Positions 33,274 to 41,342 of a stretch of 64,000 bases of DNA are shown here, one piece after another. The notes beneath the pieces are model-generated. The model was not told the DNA's origin. It searched no databases and saw only the letters and a program-made list of their open reading frames with translations. The stretch comes from Streptomyces sp. A 4/2 (GTDB taxonomy: Bacteria > Actinomycetota > Actinomycetes > Streptomycetales > Streptomycetaceae). Made by a program: the position numbers and the translations under genes. Every line of letters begins with the position of its first letter. The stretch's first letter is position 1. Where the stretch lies: NCBI RefSeq assembly GCF_940670765.1, contig NZ_CALNVW010000031.1, positions 124,001-188,000 of the forward strand, written 5' to 3'.

Positions 33274-34281
33274 TCACTCCCCGGAGGACTCCTCCGGGCC
33301 GTTGTCCTCGTCGCTCGGCCCGCCGGAGTCCGGGTCGGGCCGCTGCGGCTTCGGCGGTCTGGTCCGGCCGCCGGAGGTGTCCCGCAGATAGCTGCTCGCG
33401 TCGCCGCCGTCCGTGGCATGGCCGCCGGGCTGCCCCGGCCCGCCGTCGCGCCGCCGCAGATACCGCTCGAACTCGCGGGCGATGGCTTCGCCGGACGCCT
33501 CGGGGAGCTCCGCGGTGTCGCGTGCCTCCTCCAGCGTCTGGACGTACTCGGCCACTTCGCTGTCCTCGGCGGCCAGTTGATCGACACCGACCTGCCAGGC
33601 CCGTGCGTCCTCGGGCAGTTCACCCAGCGGGATGCGCAGATCGATGAGGTCTTCCAGCCGGTTCAGCAGAGCCAGTGTCGCCTTCGGGTTGGGCGGCTGC
33701 GACACGTAGTGCGGCACCGCGGCCCACAGACTCACCGCGGGCACCCCCGCGTGCGTGCACGCCTCCTGGAGGATGCCGACGATGCCCGTGGGGCCCTCGT
33801 AGCGCGTCTCCTCCAGATCCATCGTGCGCGCCAGATCGGCGTCCGAGGTGACTCCGCTCACCGGGACCGGCCGGGTGTGCGGGGTGTCGCCGAGCAGCGC
33901 GCCCAGGATCACCACCATCTCGACGCCGAGTTCATGGGCGAAGCCGAGTATCTCGTTGCAGAACGAGCGCCAGCGCATGGAGGGTTCGATCCCGCGGACC
34001 AGCACCAGGTCGCGGGGTTTGTCACCGCCGATGCGGACCACCGAGAGCCGGGTCGTGGGCCAGGTGACCTTGCGCACCCCGTCGTCCAGCCACACCGTGG
34101 GCCGGTTGACCTGGAAGTCGTAGTAGTCCTCGGCGTCGAGCGCGGCGAAGACCTCACCCTTCCACTCCCGGTCCAGGTGGGCGACCGCGGTGGAGGCTGC
34201 GTCGCCGGCGTCGTTCCAGCCCTCGAACGCGGCCACCATGACCGGGTCGATCAGCTCGGGAACTCCCTCGAGCTCGATCAC
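33274..34281 (-). CDS. PAC2-family protein (proteasome assembly chaperone-like)
   Basis: 335 residues from a GTG with a strong GGAAGGAGG upstream; an earlier in-frame start would add 42 residues without coding character. PAC2 core motifs are present: VMVAAFEGWNDAGDAAS near the N-terminus, VWLDDGVRKVTWP, and DLVLVRGIEPSMRWRSFCNEIL. The C-terminal ~60 residues are charged, proline-rich and probably disordered. Eukaryotic PAC2 helps assemble 20S proteasomes. In actinobacteria the role is unproven, but this locus lies in the same chromosomal neighbourhood as the Pup-proteasome genes. Confidence 0.88.
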   Translation of the reverse strand: MIELEGVPELIDPVMVAAFEGWNDAGDAASTAVAHLDREWKGEVFAALDAEDYYDFQVNRPTVWLDDGVRKVTWPTTRLSVVRIGGDKPRDLVLVRGIEPSMRWRSFCNEILGFAHELGVEMVVILGALLGDTPHTRPVPVSGVTSDADLARTMDLEETRYEGPTGIVGILQEACTHAGVPAVSLWAAVPHYVSQPPNPKATLALLNRLEDLIDLRIPLGELPEDARAWQVGVDQLAAEDSEVAEYVQTLEEARDTAELPEASGEAIAREFERYLRRRDGGPGQPGGHATDGGDASSYLRDTSGGRTRPPKPQRPDPDSGGPSDEDNGPEESSGE

Positions 34282-34494
34282 CCAGTGCCTCCTTCCGAAG
34301 TTCTTCCCGTACGGACCAACCTTACGGCTTCCCGGGGTGCCGGCCGCAGGCCTCGTACGGGCCAGGACAGGCCCGTACGGACTCGGCGGCACGGGGAAGC
34401 CGTTCAAGCAGCCTTCCCATATCGCACCGATTCATCCGAGCTGTACAGGCAAATTTCGTTCCACCCCTGGACGCGTAGGCATGTCCGGCGCTAT

Positions 34495-34524
34495 ACATCG
34501 GATGACCAATTAAAGGTCCGATGT
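34495..34524 (+). promoter_or_regulatory. Operator candidate of the fuconate operon
   Basis: ACATCGGA (34495-34502) and TCCGATGT (34517-34524) form perfect eight-base arms. The left arm is part of ATACATCGGATGAC, which matches the sequence in front of the convergent FadR-type regulator gene (ATACATCGGATGTC on its coding strand) at 13 of 14 positions. It ends 29 bases before the fucD start codon. Confidence 0.7.
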
Positions 34525-34553
34525 TCTTACCGACGTCTTACCAGGGAGTGTGG

Positions 34554-35879
34554 ATGAGTCCGACCGTCACGGGGTTCGAGGTCTACGACATCCGATTCCC
34601 CACCTCGGAACAGCTCGACGGCTCGGACGCCATGAACCCGGATCCCGACTACTCGGCGGCCTATGTGGTGCTCAGCACCGACATGCCGGGTGGGGTCGCG
34701 GGACATGGCTTCTGTTTCACCATCGGGCGCGGCAACGACGTCACCGCTGCCGCCATCGAAGCGCTGCGGCCCTACGTGGTGGGGCGGCCCGCTCCGCTCA
34801 CCCCGGAGGGGCTCGCGGCGCTCCACCACGATCTCACCCACGACTCGCAGTTGCGCTGGCTCGGTCCGGAGAAGGGGGTGATGCACATGGCCGCGGGCGC
34901 GGTCGTCAACGCCGCCTGGGACCTGGCGGCGACCGTCGCGGGCAAACCCGTGTGGGAGTTCCTGGCGGACATGTCGCCCGAGGAGCTCGTCTCGCTCGTC
35001 GACTTCCGTTATCTCAGCGACGCCCTCACCCCGGACGAGGCCCTTGCCATCCTGCGGGCCGCGGAGCCCGGCCGCGCCGAACGCGCCGCCCGGCTGCGCG
35101 CCGAGGGATACCCCGCGTACACCACGTCGCCCGGCTGGCTCGGTTACTCCGACGAGAAGCTGGTCCGGCTGGCCCACGAGGCCGTCGACGCAGGTTTCGC
35201 CCAGATCAAGCTCAAGGTCGGCGCCGATCTCGACGACGACGTCCGCAGGATGAAGCTCGCGCGCGCGGCCGTCGGCCCCGGCATCCGGATCGCCGTGGAC
35301 GCCAACCAGCGCTGGGACGTGGCGGACGCGGTGCGCTGGATGGAGGCGCTGGCCCCCTACGATCCGCACTGGATCGAGGAGCCGACCAGCCCGGACGACA
35401 TCCTCGGCCACGCGGCCGTGCGCGCCGGGCAGCCCGTGAAGGTCGCCACCGGCGAGCACGTCGCCAACCGCGTCGTCTTCAAGCAGCTGCTCCAGGCGGG
35501 CGCCGTCGACTTCGTACAGATCGACGCCGCGCGGGTCGCGGGGGTCAACGAGAACCTCGCCATCCTGCTGCTCGCCGCCAAGTTCGGCGTGCCCGTCTGC
35601 CCGCACGCGGGCGGTGTGGGCCTGTGCGAACTCGTCCAGCATCTGGCCATGTTCGACTTCGTGGCCGTCTCGGGCAGCGTGGAGGACCGCGTCATCGAGT
35701 ACGTGGACCACCTCCACGAGCACTTCACCGACCCCGTGGTGATCGAGCGGGGCCGCTACCTGGCACCTTCGGCGCCGGGCTTCTCCGCCCGTATGCTTCC
35801 CGCTTCGATCGCCGACCACCGTTATCCCGACGGCCCTGTCTGGCAGGCCCGCCGCACCACCGAGGAGATCAACTCGTGA
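34554..35879 (+). CDS. fucD: L-fuconate dehydratase-like enolase-superfamily enzyme
   Basis: 441 residues, the usual FucD length. The substrate-binding N-terminus reads VYDIRFPTSEQLDGSDAMNPDPDYSAAYV. Catalytic groups are visible: Lys pair in FAQIKLKVGAD, metal Asp in AVDANQRWDV, metal Glu in WIEEPTSPDD and ATGEH, and His in VCPHAGGVGL. It should dehydrate L-fuconate to 2-keto-3-deoxy-L-fuconate in the non-phosphorylative pathway. The ATG at 34554 is preferred to one at 34521 because GGGAG precedes it and the earlier one lies within the operator. It overlaps the SDR gene by four bases. A related sugar acid remains possible. Confidence 0.85.
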   Translation: MSPTVTGFEVYDIRFPTSEQLDGSDAMNPDPDYSAAYVVLSTDMPGGVAGHGFCFTIGRGNDVTAAAIEALRPYVVGRPAPLTPEGLAALHHDLTHDSQLRWLGPEKGVMHMAAGAVVNAAWDLAATVAGKPVWEFLADMSPEELVSLVDFRYLSDALTPDEALAILRAAEPGRAERAARLRAEGYPAYTTSPGWLGYSDEKLVRLAHEAVDAGFAQIKLKVGADLDDDVRRMKLARAAVGPGIRIAVDANQRWDVADAVRWMEALAPYDPHWIEEPTSPDDILGHAAVRAGQPVKVATGEHVANRVVFKQLLQAGAVDFVQIDAARVAGVNENLAILLLAAKFGVPVCPHAGGVGLCELVQHLAMFDFVAVSGSVEDRVIEYVDHLHEHFTDPVVIERGRYLAPSAPGFSARMLPASIADHRYPDGPVWQARRTTEEINS

Positions 35880-36655
35880 CCACTGCAAGCGATTTCGAAG
35901 GCCTCTCCGCCCTGGTCACCGGCGGTGCCTCCGGCATCGGGGCGGCCATCGCCACCGAACTGCTCGCCCGCGGCGCCCGCGTCGCCGTGCTCGACCGGGA
36001 GACCGCGGGGGCACCGGAGGGCAGCTTCGCGGTCAAGGCCGACGTCACCGACGACGCGGCGGTACGCGCGGCGGTCGACGCCGCTGCCGCCGAACTCGGC
36101 GGTCTGCACACGGTGGTGTCCAACGCGGGCATCGGCGCCGTCGGCACGGTCGCCGACAACCCGGACGACGAGTGGCACCGCGTCCTGGACATCAATGTCC
36201 TCGGCATGGTCCGCACCGCCCGTCACGCGCTGCCGCACCTGCGGCGCGCGGCGGAGGAGCGCCCCGGCTGCGTGTCGATCACCCACACCTGCTCGATCGC
36301 CGCGACCGCCGGTCTGCCGCAGCGCGCCCTCTACAGCGCGAGCAAGGGCGCGGTACTCTCCCTGACCCTCGCCATGGCGGCCGATCACGTCCGCGAGGGG
36401 ATCCGGGTCAACTGCGTCAACCCCGGTACCGCGGACACCCCGTGGGTCGGGCGCCTCCTCGGCCAGGCCGACGACCCGTCGGCCGAGCGCGCCGCGCTCA
36501 ACGCCCGCCAGCCCACCGGGCGGCTGGTCACCGCCGAAGAGGTGGCGGCAGCGGTCGTCTACCTCGCGAGCCCCGCCGCGGCTGCCGTGACAGGGACGGC
36601 ACTCGCGGTCGACGGCGGTATGCAGGGCCTGCGCCTGCGCCCCGCCGCCGACTAG
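35876..36655 (+). CDS. Short-chain dehydrogenase of the fuconate operon
   Basis: 259 residues. The Rossmann motif is TGGASGIGAAIA, followed by NAGIG, catalytic Ser in THTCSIAA and Tyr/Lys in YSASKGAV. The C-terminus is GTALAVDGGMQG. The GTG overlaps the fucD stop (GTGA), so it acts in the same pathway, either as 2-keto-3-deoxy-L-fuconate 4-dehydrogenase or L-fucose dehydrogenase. No lactonase or aldolase is present in the operon, so other steps must be encoded elsewhere. Confidence 0.88.
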   Translation: MTTASDFEGLSALVTGGASGIGAAIATELLARGARVAVLDRETAGAPEGSFAVKADVTDDAAVRAAVDAAAAELGGLHTVVSNAGIGAVGTVADNPDDEWHRVLDINVLGMVRTARHALPHLRRAAEERPGCVSITHTCSIAATAGLPQRALYSASKGAVLSLTLAMAADHVREGIRVNCVNPGTADTPWVGRLLGQADDPSAERAALNARQPTGRLVTAEEVAAAVVYLASPAAAAVTGTALAVDGGMQGLRLRPAAD

Positions 36656-36759
36656 TCGCCGCGACCGACCCGTTGCCGCGACCGGCAACAGACGGACGTA
36701 CATCCGGCCGCCCCGGCCGACAGAGCATCAAGCGCCACTCGAACAAGGACGGGACACCA

Positions 36760-37797
36760 ATGAGAGTGCGTACAACGAGTGCTGCGGCCTGCGTCGTACT
36801 GCTGGCCGTGACCGCGCTCGCGGGCTGCAACCGTGACTCGGGCAGCAGCTCCGACGACAAGAAGGTCGGCATCGACCTGCCGCGCAGCGACAGCGACTTC
36901 TGGAACTCCTACCAGCAGTACATCAAGAAGGGCGTGGACGCCGGGGAGGTCAAGGCGCTGCCGCTGACCAACTCGCAGAACGACATCGGCAAGCTCGTCG
37001 CCAACGTCCAGACGTTCAGCGACCAGGGAGCCAAGGCCGTCGTCATGGCCCCCCAGGACACCGGCGCCATCGCCTCGACGCTGGCGAACCTGAACCAGAA
37101 GAAGATCCCGGTCATCAGCGTCGACACCCGGCCCGACAAGGGCGATGTCTACATGGTGGTGCGCGCCGACAACCGCGCGTACGGCGAGAACGCCTGCAAG
37201 TACCTCGGCCAGCAGCTCAAGGGCCAGGGCAAGGTCGTCGAGTTCCAGGGCGACCTCTCCTCGATCAACGGCCGGGACCGCTCCCAGGCGTTCAAGTCGT
37301 GCATGACGAAGGAGTTCCCGAAGATCAAGGTGTTCGAGCTGGCCACCGACTGGAAGGGCGACGTCGCGTCGGCCAAGCTCCAGTCCACGCTGGCCGCGAA
37401 CCCCGACATCAACGGCATCTACATGCAGGCGGGCGGCGTCTTCCTGCAGCCCACGCTCGCGCTCCTGGAGCAGAAGAAGCTGCTGAAGCCGGCCGGTACC
37501 AAGGGCCACATCACGATCATCTCCAACGACGGCATACCGGAGGAGTTCGACGCGATCAAGGCCGGGAAGATCGACGCGACCATCTCCCAGCCCGCCGACC
37601 TCTACGCGAAGTACGCGCTGTACTACGCCAAGGCGGCCGTCGACGGCAAGACGTTCAAGGTGGGCCCGACCGACCACGACTCGCACATCATCAAGATCCC
37701 GAACGGCTACGAGGACCAGCTCCCCGCGCCGCTCGTGACCAAGGCCAATGTGAACGACCCGAAGCTGTGGGCCAATCAGCTGGGGAAGAAGAACTGA
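36760..37797 (+). CDS. Sugar-binding lipoprotein of a ribose-type ABC transporter
   Basis: 345 residues with a lipoprotein signal (VVLLAVTALAGC) and a Ser/Asp linker. A periplasmic-binding-protein type 1 fold follows, with VGIDLPRSDSDFWNSY, KAVVMAPQDTGAIAS, VISVDTRPDKGDVY and ISNDGIPEEF. It captures a monosaccharide outside the membrane and delivers it to the permease encoded two genes downstream. The position in the fucD operon suggests an L-fucose-like substrate. It begins 104 bases after the SDR stop. Confidence 0.9.
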   Translation: MRVRTTSAAACVVLLAVTALAGCNRDSGSSSDDKKVGIDLPRSDSDFWNSYQQYIKKGVDAGEVKALPLTNSQNDIGKLVANVQTFSDQGAKAVVMAPQDTGAIASTLANLNQKKIPVISVDTRPDKGDVYMVVRADNRAYGENACKYLGQQLKGQGKVVEFQGDLSSINGRDRSQAFKSCMTKEFPKIKVFELATDWKGDVASAKLQSTLAANPDINGIYMQAGGVFLQPTLALLEQKKLLKPAGTKGHITIISNDGIPEEFDAIKAGKIDATISQPADLYAKYALYYAKAAVDGKTFKVGPTDHDSHIIKIPNGYEDQLPAPLVTKANVNDPKLWANQLGKKN

Positions 37798-37799
37798 CC

Positions 37800-39341
37800 A
37801 TGCCCGATGCACCAGCGGTTCATGCGGAAGGCATCGTCAAGCGCTTCGGTCCCACCGTCGCGCTCGACGATGTCCGCCTGACAGTCCAGCCCGGTGAGTC
37901 GCACGCCCTCGTCGGGCGCAACGGCGCCGGAAAGTCCACGCTCGTCAGCGTCATCACCGGGCTCCACAAGCCGGACGCCGGCACGGTCGCCTTCAACGGC
38001 GAGCCCGCGCCGGCCTTCGGGGACACCATGGCCTGGCAGTCCAGGGTCGCCTGTGTCTACCAGAAGTCCATGGCCGTGCCCGATCTCACCGTGGCCGAGA
38101 ACCTCTTCCTGAACAATTACGGACTCGACCGCGGGGAGAAGGGTGGCCGCTGGATCAGCTGGGGACGGCTGCGCAAGCGGGCCGAGGCGCTGCTCGCCGA
38201 GTACGGGGTCAATGTCGACCCCAACACCCGGGCGAAGGACCTCTCCGTCGAGCAGGTCCAGTTCGTGGAGATCGCACGGGCGCTGTCGTTCGGCGCCCGT
38301 CTGATCATCCTGGACGAGCCGACCGCCCAGCTCGACGCACGCGGTATCCAGAGCCTCTTCACCAAGCTGCGGGACCTGCAGAGCCAGGGGGTGGCGTTCC
38401 TCTTCATCTCGCACCACCTCCAGGAGGTGTACGAACTGTGCACTGCCGTCACGGTCTACCGGGACGCCCGGCACGTCCTCACGGCGCCCGTCGCCGAGCT
38501 GGACAAGGCGGATCTGGTCGCGGCGATGACCGGCGAGACCGCGACCGGGCCGGTGGCCTGGCACGCGGCTCCCGGTACACCGCGGGCCGGATCCGCGGGC
38601 ACCGGCCGGGCCGAGCCCGTGCTGCGGACCGAAGGGCTCAGCCTGGAGGGCGAGTTCGAACCGCTGGACATCGAGGTCAGGCCCGGTGAGGTGCTCGGTA
38701 TCGCGGGCGCCGCGGCCAGCGGCAACACGGCGCTGGGCGAAACCCTGGTCGGCATGCGCAAGGCCACCGCGGGGCGCGTCTCGGTCCGCGGCCGGGACGT
38801 CAAGCCCGGCAGTGTGCCGCACGCCCTGGACGCGGGTATCGGGTACATCCCGGAGGACCGCCACCGGCAGGGGCTGGTCCTGGAGCGCAGCATCGCGGAG
38901 AACGCCACGCTCACGGTCGCCGACCAGCTCGGGCCGTGGGGGACCGTACTGCCCTCCCGCACCCGGGAGTTCGCGCGGAACATGATCTCCTCGCTGGACA
39001 TCAAGACGACCGGGCCCGAGCAGAAGGTCTCCGGGCTCTCCGGAGGCAATCAGCAGAAGGTCGTGGTCGCCCGCGCGCTCGCCCGTAAGCCGAGCACGCT
39101 GGTGGCGGTGCGGCCGACGGCGGGTGTGGACATCAAGTCCAAGGACTCGCTCCTGGGCGTGGTCAGGCGGGTTGCCGAGGAGGGCAACGCCGCTGTGATC
39201 ATCTCCGACGAACTCGACGACCTGCGGGTGTGCGACCGGGTGGTCGCGCTCTTCCACGGACGGGTCGTCGCCGAATACGACAGTGGGTGGACGGACGGGG
39301 AACTGGTCGCCGCCATGGAAGGTGTGGGGGAGCGGTCATGA
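37800..39341 (+). CDS. Sugar ABC transporter ATPase, two tandem ABC domains
   Basis: 513 residues, RbsA layout. The first domain has a full Walker A (GRNGAGKSTL), an atypical signature (LSVEQVQFVEIARAL) and Walker B with IILDEPTAQLD. The second domain is degenerate: the Walker A position reads GAAASGNTALGE without GKS/T, and the Walker B region reads LVAVRPTAGVD, lacking the catalytic Glu, while the signature LSGGNQQKVVVARAL is intact. One hydrolytic site per pair is usual for RbsA-type proteins, but loss of the DE pair is more extreme than in RbsA. The start lies two bases after the binding-protein stop. Confidence 0.9.
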   Translation: MPDAPAVHAEGIVKRFGPTVALDDVRLTVQPGESHALVGRNGAGKSTLVSVITGLHKPDAGTVAFNGEPAPAFGDTMAWQSRVACVYQKSMAVPDLTVAENLFLNNYGLDRGEKGGRWISWGRLRKRAEALLAEYGVNVDPNTRAKDLSVEQVQFVEIARALSFGARLIILDEPTAQLDARGIQSLFTKLRDLQSQGVAFLFISHHLQEVYELCTAVTVYRDARHVLTAPVAELDKADLVAAMTGETATGPVAWHAAPGTPRAGSAGTGRAEPVLRTEGLSLEGEFEPLDIEVRPGEVLGIAGAAASGNTALGETLVGMRKATAGRVSVRGRDVKPGSVPHALDAGIGYIPEDRHRQGLVLERSIAENATLTVADQLGPWGTVLPSRTREFARNMISSLDIKTTGPEQKVSGLSGGNQQKVVVARALARKPSTLVAVRPTAGVDIKSKDSLLGVVRRVAEEGNAAVIISDELDDLRVCDRVVALFHGRVVAEYDSGWTDGELVAAMEGVGERS

Positions 39342-40372
39342 CCGACACGATCGGGCCGGTGGCGGCCGAGGAGACGAAGGTACAGGTCAGCCCGTTGCGG
39401 GGCAGGCTGGCGCTGATCCGCTGGAGCGACTTCTCGCTCGTGCCGGTGATCCTGGTGCTGATGGTGATCGGGTTCATCGTCTCGCCGGTGTTCCTGACGT
39501 CCGAGAATCTGATCAACGTCATCCAGCAGTCGTCCGAACTCAGTCTGCTGGTGCTCGCCCAGGCCTTCATCCTGATCTGCGGACGGATGGACCTGTCGCT
39601 GGAGTCGACGATCGGCATCGCGCCGGTCCTCGCGCTCTGGCTGGTCCTGCCGTCGGAGGGCGACCGGTTCACCGGGCTCGGGCTGTTCCCGTCCTGGATG
39701 GCGATCCCGCTCTGCCTGCTGGCCGGGCTCGCGATCGGTGCGTTCAACGGCTTCCTGATGCTGAAGCTGAGGGTCAACGGCTTCATCGCGACCCTCGGCA
39801 TGCTGATGATGCTCCGCGGGCTCCACATCGGGATCACCGAGGGCAAGTCGATCATCGAGGTGCCGGCTTCCTTCAGCTACCTGGGACGGGCCTCCTGGCT
39901 CGGCGCCCCGGCCGCCGTCTGGATCTGCCTGGCACTGTTCGCCGTCGGCGGGGCCGCGCTGGCCTGGACCCGGCACGGGCGCTCGCTGTACGCGATCGGC
40001 GGCAACCCGGAGGCGGCGCGGGCCGCAGGTATCCGCGTCGACCGGGTCACCTGGATCGTCCTGGCCATCGGCGGGCTGCTCGCGGCCTTCGCCGGAATCC
40101 TCTACACCGGCCACTACGGATCGGTCGGTGCCGCACAGGGCAAGGACATGATCTTCCAGGTCATGGCCGCCGCGGTGATCGGCGGGATCGGGCTGAAGGG
40201 CGGCCGGGGCACCATCTTCGGCGCGCTCACCGGTGTGCTCGCCCTTCAGCTGGTGGTGAATGTGATGACGCTCGCCGGGGTGCCCGGACAGTGGGAGACC
40301 TTCCTCAACGGCGCCATCATCATCATCGCCCTGATCGCCTCGCGCTTCGCCAGCGGTGAGGAGCAGGACTGA
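39338..40372 (+). CDS. Sugar ABC transporter permease (RbsC type)
   Basis: 344 residues with about nine or ten transmembrane helices. Family motifs include the cytoplasmic GRSLYAIGGNPEAARAAGIRVDRV loop, which contacts the ATPase, and GIGLKGGRGTIFGALTGVLAL. The ATG overlaps the ATPase stop by four bases. Together with the ATPase and the lipoprotein it forms a complete importer. The operon ends 22 bases before the convergent regulator stop. Confidence 0.92.
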   Translation: MTDTIGPVAAEETKVQVSPLRGRLALIRWSDFSLVPVILVLMVIGFIVSPVFLTSENLINVIQQSSELSLLVLAQAFILICGRMDLSLESTIGIAPVLALWLVLPSEGDRFTGLGLFPSWMAIPLCLLAGLAIGAFNGFLMLKLRVNGFIATLGMLMMLRGLHIGITEGKSIIEVPASFSYLGRASWLGAPAAVWICLALFAVGGAALAWTRHGRSLYAIGGNPEAARAAGIRVDRVTWIVLAIGGLLAAFAGILYTGHYGSVGAAQGKDMIFQVMAAAVIGGIGLKGGRGTIFGALTGVLALQLVVNVMTLAGVPGQWETFLNGAIIIIALIASRFASGEEQD

Positions 40373-40394
40373 CCGCTCCCCCCGCCGGCCGCAC

Positions 40395-41066
40395 TCAGAG
40401 CGTCGAACGCAGCCACTGCTCGACGCTGGCGATGTGCACCGTCGCCCAGGACCGGGCCGCTTCGGCGTCCCGGTCCCTGAGCGCTGTCAGGATGGCGCGG
40501 TGCTCGTGGAGCGTACGGCTGACCGCGTCCTCCTGGGTCAGCCCGCGCCACACCCGCGCCCTGGTGGTCGGCCCGGAGAGGCTGTCCAGCAGTGAGCAGA
40601 GCACCGAGTTGCCCGAACTCTGCACGATGCCCCGGTGGAACTCCAGGTCGCCGGCGACGAGTTCCTCCACCGAGGGCTGCGGGCCCAGCGCGTCCAGCTG
40701 GGCGCTGAGCGCCTCCAACTCCTCCTGGCTGATCCGGTGCGCGGCCATCGCGGTCGCGGCCGGCTCCAGGATGCGCCGTACGGCCAGGAATTCCAGCACC
40801 GTGTCGTCCCGGTGGAAGTCCACGACGAAGCTCATCGCTTCGAGCAGCAACTGGGGATCGAGACTGGTGACGTAGGTGCCGTCGCCCTGGCGCACATCGA
40901 GGATGCGGATCAGCGACAGCGCGCGCACCGCCTCGCGCAGCGAGTTGCGGGACAGGCCGAGTTCGGCGGCGAGTTCACTCTCCTTGGGCAGCCGGTCACC
41001 TGGCCGCAGTGCACCCGAGACGATCATTTCCTTGATCTTCTCGATGGCCTCGTCGGTCACAGCCAT
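40395..41066 (-). CDS. FadR-type GntR regulator of the fuconate operon
   Basis: 223 residues. The winged helix is MIVSGALRPGDRLPKESELAAELGLSRNSLREAVRALSLIRILDVRQGDGTYVT, followed by an FCD helical domain with GDLEFHRGIVQSSGN. The ATG at 41066 is chosen because GAGG lies six bases upstream. The ATG at 41090 falls inside the operator and is unlikely. The gene is convergent with the ABC permease, and matching palindromes before both units suggest it represses itself and the fucD operon, with a pathway sugar acid as inducer. Confidence 0.88.
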   Translation of the reverse strand: MAVTDEAIEKIKEMIVSGALRPGDRLPKESELAAELGLSRNSLREAVRALSLIRILDVRQGDGTYVTSLDPQLLLEAMSFVVDFHRDDTVLEFLAVRRILEPAATAMAAHRISQEELEALSAQLDALGPQPSVEELVAGDLEFHRGIVQSSGNSVLCSLLDSLSGPTTRARVWRGLTQEDAVSRTLHEHRAILTALRDRDAEAARSWATVHIASVEQWLRSTL

Positions 41067-41086
41067 GGGGAACCTCGCCTCAGCAG

Positions 41087-41097
41087 ACATCCGATGT
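41087..41097 (-). promoter_or_regulatory. Palindromic operator upstream of the FadR-type regulator
   Basis: ACATCCGATGT is an exact palindrome around one central base. On the coding strand the context is ATACATCGGATGTC, matching 13 of 14 bases at the fucD promoter (34493-34506). Confidence 0.7.
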
Positions 41098-41271
41098 ATC
41101 TCCCGATTATGGCTCCTGTTCGGGCGCTCGCGCACACAGTCCCCGGAACTGCACGGGATCGGCTGTCGGGACACCCCCGGAGGGGCGTCCGGAGACGGCG
41201 CTGCGGAGCCACCCCGAAGGGGTCCCGCCATGACACGCCACGAGCGACCGCGCCGTCCGGCCACGGGACAC

Positions 41272-41310
41272 GGGTGAGGGGCGGCCCCGGCCGGGAGCCG
41301 CCCCTCACCC
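41272..41310. terminator. glp operon terminator
   Basis: GGGTGAGGGGCGGC (41272-41285) and GCCGCCCCTCACCC (41297-41310) form a perfect 14-base stem 32 bases beyond the glpD stop. Confidence 0.85.
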
Positions 41311-41342
41311 GAACTGTCCCTACTTCCGACCGCCGCTGCTTC

